NCBI RefSeq assembly: GCF_013416525.1
Contig: NZ_JACCEM010000002.1
Location: 310,001-374,000 of the forward strand
Direction: 5' to 3'
From: Parapusillimonas granuli
Lineage (GTDB): Bacteria; Pseudomonadota; Gammaproteobacteria; Burkholderiales; Burkholderiaceae_B
DNA length: 64,000 nt
Part shown: in pieces, positions 53,876 through 63,300 of the stretch
How the letters are laid out: every line of letters begins with the position of its first letter
Numbering within the stretch: the stretch's first letter is position 1
Program-made: the position numbers and the translations under genes
The notes under the pieces: generated by a model
What the model was told of the DNA's origin: nothing
What the model saw: only the letters and a program-made list of their open reading frames with translations
The model's database searches: none

Positions 53876-55683
53876 ACCGCGACCGCCATGCCATCACAAA
53901 TCAAATGCTGCGGCACTTGGATAGGGAAATCCAGAAGAATCTGTGCGTGGGATTTTCCTTGGGGATCGTACCGTAATGACGCTACACCGCCCCCGCCCAA
54001 AGCCTCGTCCATCAGGAAGTTGAATCCATCCAAGCCTGGCCATTCGTACCTTGTTACCTCGCCTCGCACTAAATGCGACATGTAGCTCTTCACTTTTTCC
54101 TGGGTGAGTTGCCTGCGCAGCAATGGCACATACTCCGGACGCCGCGCGAGAACTGCGATATTCGACCTGTCCCCCTTGTCGCCGCTTCGAGCATATGCAA
54201 GAGACACTAGAGGTATCACGCGCACTGCCGCGCCGTCACCATCGACACCATAATTTCCGACATCTTCATGCTCGCAAACTGCATTAGCCTCAACCTGGTG
54301 GCAGCTTTGTTCGTCCAGAGCCGCTTCCTTTCCGTCCACCAGAATCGAAAGAGCGATTTCTTTTTTATCGAGCAAGAATGAAAACAATCGCACAACAGGC
54401 TGTATTTTCGGGCGCCCTCCAAAAACACCTCCAATGCCCTGGACCGTTCCTGTGGAAGCCGGATAGATTTCCCGCGAAAATATCTCGAGCGCTTCTTTTC
54501 GGCCATGTCGCACACCAATCTTCAGCATCACCTCTCGCGTATCCTGGGTCTTCGCCAAGCTGCCATATGCTTCCTCCGCTCCTATGCACTCGACGGAAGT
54601 CTCGTCATAATCTTTAAAGCCCTCACGCTCGAAAATGGTTCTCGTCCGTTGCAGAATTGCATTGGCTATCGCCTTGGACTTGGCAACCGCACTGTCACCG
54701 CGCACCAGCAGCGTAGCGATGCAGCGAAAACCATCCTCGTATGTAGCGCAAACTTTGTGTGTCGCGGTAGCGGGCCGCCCAACCGCGCCTTTCACCATTA
54801 CGCGATCTACGCCCACTTGCCTGACTTGCACATGACGCCAATCACACACCACATCGGGCAAAATGTAGGCCGCTGGGTCCCCGGTCTCATATGTGATTTG
54901 CTCCGACACCCCTTGCACTGTGACTGCTCCCCCGGTATCTGGGAGTTTTGTCACGACAAATGTCCCGTTTCTTCGGCATTCCGCGATCGGGAATCCGATA
55001 GAAGCCCATGAATCTTTTGTTTTCTCCCAATCGGTTTCAAAGCCCCCTGTAACCTGAGGCCCGCATTCCAATACATGCCCGAGCAGGGATCCTGCGGACA
55101 GCAGATCTAAATCCGTCTCGCGCCACTCAAATTCATGAATGAGCGGCCCCAAGCCCAAGGCGCTATCGACGCATCTGCCCGTTACAACAATGTCTGCGCC
55201 ATCTTTGAGCGCCCGCGCGATAGGAAAAGCGCCGATATAGGCGTTAGCGGACAAGATGTTTTCCGGCATCTTGATCCCGGTGAACATTTCGGTCACATCG
55301 CCGGCAATGAAACGATTTTTTTTATCGATGACGTCGTCCCCCAGAATCGCAGCGACCTTTAGGTCCACACCTTGACGCGCCAATTCCGCCAGTACTGCAT
55401 CAACGCAGCCACGTGCATTGACTCCACCGGCATTGACAATGACTTTCATCCTCCGCTCAGCCAATTCCTTGGCATAAGGCCTGATGATCTGATCGACGAA
55501 GTCCGGAACGTATCCCAAGGCGGCGTTTTTTTTCTTCGCTCTAGCCAGGATCGACATGGTGACTTCCGCTAAATAGTCCAGAATTAGATAGTCAATCCCA
55601 CCGTCCCTTATCAATTGCCTGGCTCCTTCAGGAGTATCCCCCCAGAAGCCTGAGCCGCAGCCAATACGCACCATGTCCAGCAT
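53872..55683 (-). CDS. AtuA-like DUF1446 family protein
   Basis: 603 residues. The N-terminal 450 residues are a DUF1446/AtuA domain (RIGCGSGFWGDTPEGARQLI, DIVVTGRCVDSALGLGPLIHEFEW); the last 110 residues resemble the AtuA C-terminal domain (SLAYARSGDKGDRSNIAVLARRPEYVPLLR). AtuA is needed for growth on acyclic terpenes such as citronellate in Pseudomonas, but its reaction is unknown. It begins the five-gene operon. A terpenoid or other branched acid substrate is plausible. Confidence 0.9.
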   Translation of the reverse strand: MLDMVRIGCGSGFWGDTPEGARQLIRDGGIDYLILDYLAEVTMSILARAKKKNAALGYVPDFVDQIIRPYAKELAERRMKVIVNAGGVNARGCVDAVLAELARQGVDLKVAAILGDDVIDKKNRFIAGDVTEMFTGIKMPENILSANAYIGAFPIARALKDGADIVVTGRCVDSALGLGPLIHEFEWRETDLDLLSAGSLLGHVLECGPQVTGGFETDWEKTKDSWASIGFPIAECRRNGTFVVTKLPDTGGAVTVQGVSEQITYETGDPAAYILPDVVCDWRHVQVRQVGVDRVMVKGAVGRPATATHKVCATYEDGFRCIATLLVRGDSAVAKSKAIANAILQRTRTIFEREGFKDYDETSVECIGAEEAYGSLAKTQDTREVMLKIGVRHGRKEALEIFSREIYPASTGTVQGIGGVFGGRPKIQPVVRLFSFLLDKKEIALSILVDGKEAALDEQSCHQVEANAVCEHEDVGNYGVDGDGAAVRVIPLVSLAYARSGDKGDRSNIAVLARRPEYVPLLRRQLTQEKVKSYMSHLVRGEVTRYEWPGLDGFNFLMDEALGGGGVASLRYDPQGKSHAQILLDFPIQVPQHLICDGMAVAV

Positions 55684-55798
55684 CCCAGCCTCTCCTTTAC
55701 CTTTATTTTCCTATATCGGAATATCAATTCTGATAAAAGAATTTTGATCCTTTTCCGCTTGCCGCGCACTAAGTATTTACCCGGCTTAAGGCGATCGC

Positions 55799-55988
55799 CT
55801 AGCGAGCTGCGCGCCTTGGCAACAGCTGCTTTTCGACGATAAACAATGGATCGGAAGGCAGCTTCAGAGCCGGCAAAAGACGTATTTCTCTTTCTTGTTG
55901 GGTATCGACTAGGCCCTCTTGCCGCAGTACGGCCGGCAACCGCGCCATCGCCGCAGCTGCCCTCGTATCGAGCATTGGCTCGTAATTT
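55799..55988 (-). pseudogene. C-terminal fragment of an unidentified gene
   Basis: Within the 374 bases between the AtuA gene and sulP, a minus-strand frame ends at 55799 and reads YEPMLDTRAAAAMARLPAVL, then an amphipathic stretch ending in LLPRRAAR. It is GC-rich and gene-like, unlike its AT-rich surroundings, but has no plausible start. Probably the tail of a gene cut off by insertion of the catabolic island. Family not recognised. Confidence 0.3.
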
Positions 55989-56001
55989 TTCCGAAGGATA
56001 C

Positions 56002-56021
56002 TTAAGAATCTTTTAATATAT
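56002..56021 (+). promoter_or_regulatory. ArsR-type operator candidate before sulP
   Basis: TTAAGAATCTTTTAATATAT agrees at 17 of 20 positions with the reverse complement of the operator in the arsR/ETHE1 region. It lies 37 bases before the sulP start. An AT-rich background adds some chance similarity. Confidence 0.55.
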
Positions 56022-56057
56022 GAAAACCTAAGCCATGGAACGGAAAGAGCTCCGCAG

Positions 56058-57818
56058 ATGAACGCAAGCCCGACGACCCGCAGGCCTTCGGCCATAGCCC
56101 GATGGGTTCCCATGCTGACGTGGGCCAGGGCCTACGACCGCGGCCAATGGTCCGCGGACATGATCGCGGCGGGCGTGGTCACGCTGATGCTGATTCCACA
56201 GAGCCTGGCCTATGCCTTGCTGGCGGGCGTGCCCGCCGAGGCCGGCCTGTATGCAAGCATGCTCCCGCTGCTGTTCTATGCGGTGTTCGGCAGCAGCCGC
56301 ACCCTGGCCGTGGGGCCGGCGGCGGTGACGTCATTGATGACCGCCGCGGCGGTGGGCCAGGTGGCGGCGGGCGGCGCCGCCTATTGGGACGCGGTGCTGG
56401 TGCTCACCCTGCTGTCCGGCCTGATACTGCTCGCCATGGGCGTCCTGAAGCTGGGGTTTCTGGCCAATTATCTCAGCCACCCGGTGATCTCCGGCTTCAT
56501 TTCGGCGTCCGCCGTCCTGATCGCCCTCAGCCAGGCCAAGCACATACTCGGCATCCCGGCATCGGGGGACACCTTGCCCGACTTGCTTGCCGCGCTGTGG
56601 CGGGGCCTGCCGCAAACCCATGGCGCCACGGTGGCGCTGGGATCGGCGGCCATTCTGTTCCTGTGGTGGTCGCGCAGCCGGCTCAAGCCCCTGCTGGGCC
56701 GTCTCGGCCTCGGGCCGCGCGGGGCCGAAGCCCTGGCCAAGGCGGGCCCGGTCGCCGCCATCGCGGCCACCACGGCCGCGGTGTGGTTCTGGGACCTGGC
56801 CGATAAAGGCGTGCGGGTGGTCGGGGCCGTGCCCCAGGGCTTTCCGTCATTCACCCTTCCCACATGGAATCCCGCGCTCTGGGCGGAACTGGCCGTGCCC
56901 GCGCTGCTGCTCAGCATCGTGGGCTTCGTCGAATCGATCTCGGTGGGCCAGACGCTGGCCGCCAAGCGGCGCCAGCGCGTCGAGCCGGACCAGGAACTGA
57001 TCGCATTGGGGGCGAGCAATGTGGCGGCGGCCTTCAGCGCCGGCCTGCCGGTGACCGGCGGCTTCTCGCGTTCGGTGGTCAACTTCGACGCGGGGGCGCA
57101 GACGCCGGCGGCGGGCGTCTATACCGCCGTCGGCATCGCCGTCGCGACCCTGCTGTTGACGCCCTTGCTATACCACCTGCCCCAGGCGACGCTGGCCGCG
57201 ACCATCATCGTGGCGGTGCTGTCGCTGGTGGACCTGAAAATGCTCCGGCGCACCTGGCGCTATTCGCGCTTCGATTTCGCGGTGGTCGCCATGACGCTGG
57301 CCACGACCCTGATGGCCGGCGTGGAGGTCGGCCTGGTCGCCGGGGTCGGCCTGGCCCTGACGCTGCATCTGTACCGCAGCAGCCGCCCCCATGTGGCGGT
57401 GGTCGGGCAGGTTCCGGGCACCGAGCATTTCCGCAATGTGTTGCGCCACCAGGTGCGCACCAGCCCGCGGGTGCTCGGCGTGCGCGTCGACGAAAGCCTG
57501 TACTTCGCCAACGCGCGCTACCTGGAGGACCGCATCAATGAAGCGGTGGCCGAGCAGCCCGAACTGCGCCACGTGGTGCTGCAATGCTCGGCCATCAACG
57601 ACATCGACGCCAGCGCGCTCGAAAGCCTGGAAACGATCGAGACGCGCCTGCGCGAGGCCGGCATCCTCTTGCACCTGTCCGAAGTGAAAGGCCCGGTCAT
57701 GGACAAGCTTTCCGACACGCTTTTCCTGAAGCAGCTCAGCGGGCGGGTCTACCTGACCCATTACCAGGCCATCACCGACCTGGCGCCCGACAGCCTGGCC
57801 CGGGGCACGTCAAGGTAA
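56058..57818 (+). CDS. SulP family anion transporter with STAS domain
   Basis: 586 residues. Ten to fourteen membrane segments carry the SulP signature QSLAYALLAGVPAEAGLYASMLP and later NVAAAFSAGLPVTGGFSRSVVNF; a cytoplasmic STAS domain follows (about 440-555: VVLQCSAINDIDASALESLE). It transports sulfate, bicarbonate or similar anions. Its operator-like upstream sequence and neighbours suggest handling of sulfite or sulfate made by persulfide oxidation (inference). Confidence 0.92.
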   Translation: MNASPTTRRPSAIARWVPMLTWARAYDRGQWSADMIAAGVVTLMLIPQSLAYALLAGVPAEAGLYASMLPLLFYAVFGSSRTLAVGPAAVTSLMTAAAVGQVAAGGAAYWDAVLVLTLLSGLILLAMGVLKLGFLANYLSHPVISGFISASAVLIALSQAKHILGIPASGDTLPDLLAALWRGLPQTHGATVALGSAAILFLWWSRSRLKPLLGRLGLGPRGAEALAKAGPVAAIAATTAAVWFWDLADKGVRVVGAVPQGFPSFTLPTWNPALWAELAVPALLLSIVGFVESISVGQTLAAKRRQRVEPDQELIALGASNVAAAFSAGLPVTGGFSRSVVNFDAGAQTPAAGVYTAVGIAVATLLLTPLLYHLPQATLAATIIVAVLSLVDLKMLRRTWRYSRFDFAVVAMTLATTLMAGVEVGLVAGVGLALTLHLYRSSRPHVAVVGQVPGTEHFRNVLRHQVRTSPRVLGVRVDESLYFANARYLEDRINEAVAEQPELRHVVLQCSAINDIDASALESLETIETRLREAGILLHLSEVKGPVMDKLSDTLFLKQLSGRVYLTHYQAITDLAPDSLARGTSR

Positions 57819-57891
57819 AAAGCCCCGGGGCCCGGCCACGCCTGAATGAATGGGCGCAGGCGGCGAGCCCCGGCATGCGCCCGCGCCGGCC

Positions 57892-58761
57892 TCATTCCGC
57901 CATGCGGATGGGAATCTTGAGATAGCGCACGCCATTGGATTCGGCCTGGGGCAATCGCCCCGCCCGGATGTTGACCTGTATCGAGGGCAGCAGCAGCGCG
58001 GGCGCCGCCAGGGTCGCGTCGCGCTTCTCGCGCATGGCGACGAATGTTTCTTCGTCGACGCCTTCCCGTACATGTATGTTGTAGGCCAGCTCTTCGGCCA
58101 CGGTCGTTTCCCAGGCATAGCTGTCGCGCCCGGGGGCTTTGTAGTCGTGGCACATGAACAGGCGGGTTGCGGGCGGCAGCGCCAGCAGCCGCCGTATGGA
58201 TCGATACAGAGTGCGCGCGCTCCCGCCGGGGAAATCGGCGCGCGCCGTGCCGTAGTCCGGCATGAACAGGGTGTCGCCCACGAACACCGCATCGCCGATG
58301 CGATAGGCCACGCAGGCCGGGGTATGGCCCGGCGTGTGCATGACCTCCACCGTCAAGCCGCCGATGTCGAAGGTTTCGCCGTCTTGCAGAAGGCGATCGA
58401 ACTCGCCGCCGTCGCCCGAGACATCGTCCAGATTGAACACCGGCCGGAAAATCGCCTGCACTTCACGGATGTGCTCGCCGATGGCGACGCGCGCGCCGGT
58501 GCGCTGCTTGATGTAGGGGGCGGCGCTCAGGTGGTCGGCGTGGGCGTGGGTTTCCAGGATCCAGGCAATGGCCAGGCCGCCGTCGCGCGCCGCCGCCAGC
58601 ACGCGTTCCGCGGAAGCGAACGAGGCCTTGCCGCTGCGGTGGTCATAGTCCAGGACCGGATCGATCACCGCGGCTTGCCGCGTCTCTGGATCGGACACGA
58701 GATAGCTCACCGTATTGGTTTGCTCGTCGAAGAAGGCCTGGATATGAGCTTGAGGTTGCAT
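57892..58761 (-). CDS. MBL-fold hydrolase, ETHE1/persulfide dioxygenase-like (Blh)
   Basis: 289 residues. Metal site HAHADH (His72, His74, Asp76, His77), then HTPGHTPACV and VGDTLFMPDYGTARADFPGGS, the arrangement of ETHE1 and Blh proteins. ETHE1 oxidises glutathione persulfide to sulfite with one iron. Blh enzymes sit beside BigR regulators in Xylella and Agrobacterium, as here. Divergent from arsR across a palindromic operator. No rhodanese domain is fused. Confidence 0.92.
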   Translation of the reverse strand: MQPQAHIQAFFDEQTNTVSYLVSDPETRQAAVIDPVLDYDHRSGKASFASAERVLAAARDGGLAIAWILETHAHADHLSAAPYIKQRTGARVAIGEHIREVQAIFRPVFNLDDVSGDGGEFDRLLQDGETFDIGGLTVEVMHTPGHTPACVAYRIGDAVFVGDTLFMPDYGTARADFPGGSARTLYRSIRRLLALPPATRLFMCHDYKAPGRDSYAWETTVAEELAYNIHVREGVDEETFVAMREKRDATLAAPALLLPSIQVNIRAGRLPQAESNGVRYLKIPIRMAE

Positions 58762-58806
58762 GCGCCACTCCTTACAAAAAGGGACATCTTTCCCAGCGAT
58801 TATATA

Positions 58807-58820
58807 TTAGAATATTCTAA
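58807..58820. promoter_or_regulatory. perfect palindrome between the ETHE1-like gene and arsR
   Basis: TTAGAATATTCTAA, a perfect 14-base palindrome, lies 28 bases before the arsR start and 45 bases before the divergent metallo-hydrolase start. The surrounding sequence (ATATTAGAATATxCTAAATTAG) is repeated before the RND operon. It very probably is the ArsR binding site controlling both directions. Confidence 0.8.
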
Positions 58821-58848
58821 ATTAGTGAAATCGAATTCAAGGTGAGCC

Positions 58849-59160
58849 ATGGCATTGAGCGATGATGACCAGAGATTCATCCGGAACGGCGCCTCCAAGG
58901 CGGCGGCCCTGCTGCGCGCGATCGGCAACGAGCACCGGATGCTGATGCTGTGCCTGCTGATCGAACACCGGGAACTGACCGTCGGCGCCATGCGCGAGCA
59001 CGTGCCGCTGAGCCAGTCGGCGCTGTCGCAGCACTTGGCGAAGATGCGCGAGGAAGGGCTGGTCGCCTTCCGCCGCGAATCCCAGACCCTGCACTACCGC
59101 ATCGACAATCCGGACGTGGAAAAACTGATCTGCACCCTCAAGACGATTTACTGTCCTTGA
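58849..59160 (+). CDS. ArsR family regulator, BigR-like
   Basis: 103 residues. Winged helix with recognition helix around LSQSALSQHLAKM (54-66). Cys35 and Cys102 match the BigR/SqrR cysteine pair that senses sulfide and persulfide; a further Cys95 is extra. No metal site. Divergent from the ETHE1-like gene, the known bigR-blh arrangement. Predicted to repress itself, blh, sulP and the RND operon until oxidised by persulfide. Confidence 0.93.
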   Translation: MALSDDDQRFIRNGASKAAALLRAIGNEHRMLMLCLLIEHRELTVGAMREHVPLSQSALSQHLAKMREEGLVAFRRESQTLHYRIDNPDVEKLICTLKTIYCP

Positions 59161-59165
59161 GCGGC

Positions 59166-59198
59166 GGCAAGCGCCGTGCCGCCGCCGCGGCGCTTGCC
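59166..59198 (+). terminator. hairpin after arsR
   Basis: GGCAAGCGCCG (59166-59176) and CGGCGCTTGCC (59188-59198) form an 11-bp perfect stem over an 11-base loop directly after the arsR stop and before the next operator. No clear T-run. It would separate arsR from the RND operon. Confidence 0.65.
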
Positions 59199-59214
59199 AA
59201 TCCGTTCATTTATA

Positions 59215-59228
59215 TTAGAATATGCTAA
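59215..59228. promoter_or_regulatory. second copy of the ArsR operator, before the RND operon
   Basis: TTAGAATATGCTAA differs from the perfect palindrome at 58807 by one base; flanks ATA and ATTAG are shared. It lies 53 bases before the adaptor start. Confidence 0.75.
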
Positions 59229-59280
59229 ATTAGAAAATGTTGAAATATAAATACTGAAACGATAGCCGGAAGTATCACTC

Positions 59281-60339
59281 ATGCGCCACGTTCGCCCCCT
59301 AGTCTCGTTCGCGGTTGTTGCCTGGATCGCGTGCCTGAACGCCTCCGCCCAGACGCCCGCCCCGTCTTTAGAGCTCACAACGGCGGAAGCCGCGGCCGGC
59401 ACGGCGTCTTCGGCCTTCGACGGCGTGGTGGAAGCCGTCCACCAGACCGTGGTCGCGGCCCAGGTGCCGGGCGCCGTCGTCGAACTCGACGTCAAGGTCG
59501 GCGACCGCGTGCAAGCGGGCCAAACGCTCCTGCGCCTGGACGCCCGGGCGGCCGAACAGACCGCCACCGCAAGCGACGCCCAGGTCCGGGCGGCGCAGGC
59601 GGCGCTGGACCTGGCCGCCAAAGACCTCAAGCGCCAGAAGCAGCTGTTTCAGAAGGACTACATCAGCCAAGCGGCCATGGAGCGCGCCGAATCCGCCTAC
59701 AAGTCGGCCCAGGCCCAGGCGAATGCGCTGCTGGCGCAGGCCGGCGCATCGCGCACCCATAGCGCCTACCACATCGTGCGCGCCCCCTTTGCGGGCGTGG
59801 TGTCCGAGGTGCCGGTATCCCTGGGCGACATGGCCATGCCCGGCCGGCCTTTGCTCACGCTGTACGACCCGGCGCGTCTTCGCGTCACCGCGGCCGTGCC
59901 GCAATCGGTGGCGGCGCAGCTGCCGGCCCGTCCCGATGTGCGCATCGAACTGCCCGGGCTGCCCGCGGCCGACGCCTGGCGCGCCCCCGCAAACGTCCAG
60001 GTCCTGCCGACGGCGGACGCCTCGACGCACACCGTGCCGCTGCGCGCGGACCTGCCCGCCCGGCCCGAAGGCGTGGCGCCCGGCATGTTCGCGCGGCTAT
60101 GGCTGCCGCTCGCGCGCAGCGGGCTCGCGGCCGGCGTCACGCCGGTGGCCGTGCCCGCCCAGGCCATCGTGCGCCGCGCGGAACTGACCGGCCTGTACGT
60201 GCTGGATCCGCAAGGCAGGCCCGTGCTGCGCCAGGTCCGCCTCGGGCGCGCCCTGGACGGCCGAGTGGAAGTCCTGTCCGGCCTGGCGGCCGGCGAGCGG
60301 GTCGTGACCAATCCGCAAGCCGCGGCGCGGGTCCGCTGA
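59281..60339 (+). CDS. RND efflux periplasmic adaptor
   Basis: 352 residues of the membrane fusion protein family. N-terminal signal (to NASAQ), then a biotinyl-lipoyl hybrid (GVVEAVHQTVVAAQVPGAVVELDVKVGDRVQAGQ), a helical hairpin (about 85-145), a barrel and a proximal domain. It links an inner-membrane RND pump to an outer-membrane channel; no channel gene follows. Ends 1 base before the permease ATG. Confidence 0.93.
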   Translation: MRHVRPLVSFAVVAWIACLNASAQTPAPSLELTTAEAAAGTASSAFDGVVEAVHQTVVAAQVPGAVVELDVKVGDRVQAGQTLLRLDARAAEQTATASDAQVRAAQAALDLAAKDLKRQKQLFQKDYISQAAMERAESAYKSAQAQANALLAQAGASRTHSAYHIVRAPFAGVVSEVPVSLGDMAMPGRPLLTLYDPARLRVTAAVPQSVAAQLPARPDVRIELPGLPAADAWRAPANVQVLPTADASTHTVPLRADLPARPEGVAPGMFARLWLPLARSGLAAGVTPVAVPAQAIVRRAELTGLYVLDPQGRPVLRQVRLGRALDGRVEVLSGLAAGERVVTNPQAAARVR

Positions 60340-60340
60340 G

Positions 60341-63300
60341 ATGGCCATGATGAACACGCAATCCGCCGCCGCCATGGGGGTTTCGGGCCGCATCGCCGCC
60401 TTCTTCCAGCAGGCGCAGATCACGCCGCTGCTGGCGCTGCTGGCGCTGCTGCTGGGCCTGTTCGCCGTGGCGGTGACCCCGCGCGAAGAAGAACCCCAGA
60501 TCAACGTCACGATGGCGAATGTGCTGATCCCCTTCCCCGGGGCCGCCGTGCGCGACGTCGAGCAAATGGTGGCGGTGCCGGCCGAACAGGTGCTGAGCCA
60601 GATCCTGGACGTCGAGCACGTGATGTCGGTGTCACACCCCGGCCTGGCGGTGCTCACCGTGCAGTTCGAAGTCGGCGTGACGCGCACCGAGGCGCTGGTG
60701 CGGCTGTACGACACCATCCACTCGAACGCCGACTGGCTGCCCAAGGGCCTGGGCGTGCTCGACCCCATCGTCAAGCCCAAGGGCATAGACGACGTGCCCA
60801 TCGTGACGCTCACGCTGTTCAGCAAGAATCCGTCCAGCGGCGCCTTCGACCTGGAACGCGTCGCCCATAGCGTCGAGACGGACCTCAAGCGCGTGCCCGG
60901 CACCCGCGAAGTCACCACCATCGGCGGGCCCGGCCGGGCGGTCATGGTCGAGATCGACCCGGTACGCATGAACGGCGCCGGCATCACGGCGGCGGAAATC
61001 CGGCAGGCCCTGCTGTCGGCCAATCTGGGCCTGCCGGTCGGCGAACTGCTCGTGGGCAATCGCTCCATGGCCATCGAATCCGGCCCCTTCCTGCGCCATG
61101 CCCACGAAGTCGCCGACCTGGTCATCGGCGTGCGCGACGGCAAGCCCGTCTTCCTGCGCGACGTGGCGTCGGTGCGCGACGGCCCCCCGCCTCCCAGCCG
61201 GTACGTCTGGCACGGGGTCGCGGGCAAGGACGGCGCGGCGCCCGCCGAGTATCCGGCGGTCACCATCGCGGTCACGAAGAAAGCCGGCGAGAACGCGATC
61301 GACGTGGCCGACGCCGTGATGAAGCGCGTGGACGACCTGCGCAACACCGTCATTCCCGGCGACGTCGAGGTGGCCGAGACCCGCAACTACGGCGCGTCCG
61401 CCAACGACAAGGCCCAGACCCTGATGCAGAAGCTGCTGTTCGCCACCGCCTCGGTGGTCGCGCTGGTGTTCTTCGCGCTGGGCCGGCGCGAGGCGGCCAT
61501 CGTCGGCAGCGCCGTGGTCCTGACGCTGACCGTGACGCTCTTCGCATCGTGGGCCTGGGGCTTCACGCTCAACCGCGTGTCGCTGTTCGCGCTGATTTTC
61601 TCGATCGGCATCCTGGTGGACGACGCGATCGTCGTCGTCGAAAACATCCACCGGCACCAGCAGCTGTATCCCGGCAAGCCGCTGGCCGCGATCATTCCCG
61701 GCGCCGTGGACGAAGTGGGCGGGCCCACCATCCTGGCGACGCTGACGGTGATCGCCGCCCTGCTGCCCATGGCTTTCGTCACCGGGCTGATGGGGCCCTA
61801 CATGAGCCCCATACCCATCAACGCCAGCATGGGCATGCTGCTGTCGCTGGCCATCGCCTTCGTCGTCACGCCCTGGCTGGCGCGGCTCTGGATGAAACCC
61901 GCGCCCGCCGCGGCGCACGGGCCCGGCGCCCATGCCGGCGTGGCCGCCCGCATCGCGCCGGCCTTCGAGCGCATCTTCCGCCCGCTGCTGGACGAACGGC
62001 GCGGCGGCCGCAACCGCGCCTTGCTGGGGCTGGGCGTCGCGCTGCTGATCGCGGCCTCTCTGGCCCTGCCGGCCACCGGCCTGGTGCTGCTGAAGATGCT
62101 GCCATTCGACAACAAGTCGGAATTCCAGGTGGTCGTCGACATGCCCGCCGGCACGCCGGTCGAACAGACGGCCGCGGTGCTGCATGAACTGGGCGGCTAT
62201 CTGGCGACGGTGCCGGAAGTCACCGACTACCAGGCCTACGCCGGCACCGCCGCGCCCATCAACTTCAACGGCCTGGTGCGCCAGTACTACCTGCGCACCG
62301 GCGGCAGCGTGGGCGACCTGCAAGTCAACCTCGTGGGCAAGTCCGCGCGCAAGGACCAGAGCCACGCCATCGCCACGCGCCTGCGGCCCGAGCTGCAGAA
62401 GATCGGCGCGCGCTACGGCGCCAATGTCAAGGTGGTCGAAGTGCCGCCCGGCCCGCCGGTGCTCTCGCCCATCGTGGCCGAGATCTACGGGCCGGAGGCG
62501 TCCGGCCGCCTGCAGGTGGCCAAGGCCGTGCGCGCGGTGTTCGAGCGCACGCCCGGCGTGGTCGACGTGGACGACAGCAGCATCGCGGCGGCGCCAAAGA
62601 CGATGCTGCTGGTGGACCGCCAGAAGGCCTCCATGCTGGGCGTTCCGCAGCAAGCCATCGTGAGCACGCTGCGGGCCGGCCTGGCCGGCGAAGCCACGGC
62701 CTATCTGCACGACGAAAGCAAGTATCCGGCGGCGGCGGTCCTGCAGCTGCCGCCCGAGCTGCACGGCGATCTCGACGCGCTCCTGCAGCTGACGGTGCGC
62801 AGCGCCGACGGCAAGCTGGTGCCCATACGCGAACTCGTCACGCTGCGCGACCAGCTGATCGAACAGCCCGTCTACCGCAAGGACTTGCTGCCGGTGAATT
62901 TCGTCGTGGCCGACATGGCCGGCGCGCTGGACAGCCCGCTGTACGGAATGTTCGAGATGCGCGGCGAACTGGCGGGGATCGCCACGCCGGGCGGCGGCAC
63001 GCTGCAGGAATACTTCATTCGCCAGCCCGACGACGCCTACCGCGACTACGCCTTGAAATGGGACGGGGAATGGCAGATCACCTACGAAACCTTCCGCGAC
63101 ATGGGCCTGGCCTATGGCGTCGGCCTGGTGCTGATCTACCTGCTGGTGGTGGCGCATTTCGCTTCCTACCTGACGCCGCTGATCATCATGGCGCCCATTC
63201 CCCTGACCATCATCGGGGTGATGCCGGGCCACGCCCTGCTGGGCGCGCAGTACACCGCCACCAGCATGATCGGCATGATCGCCCTGGCCGGCATCATCGT

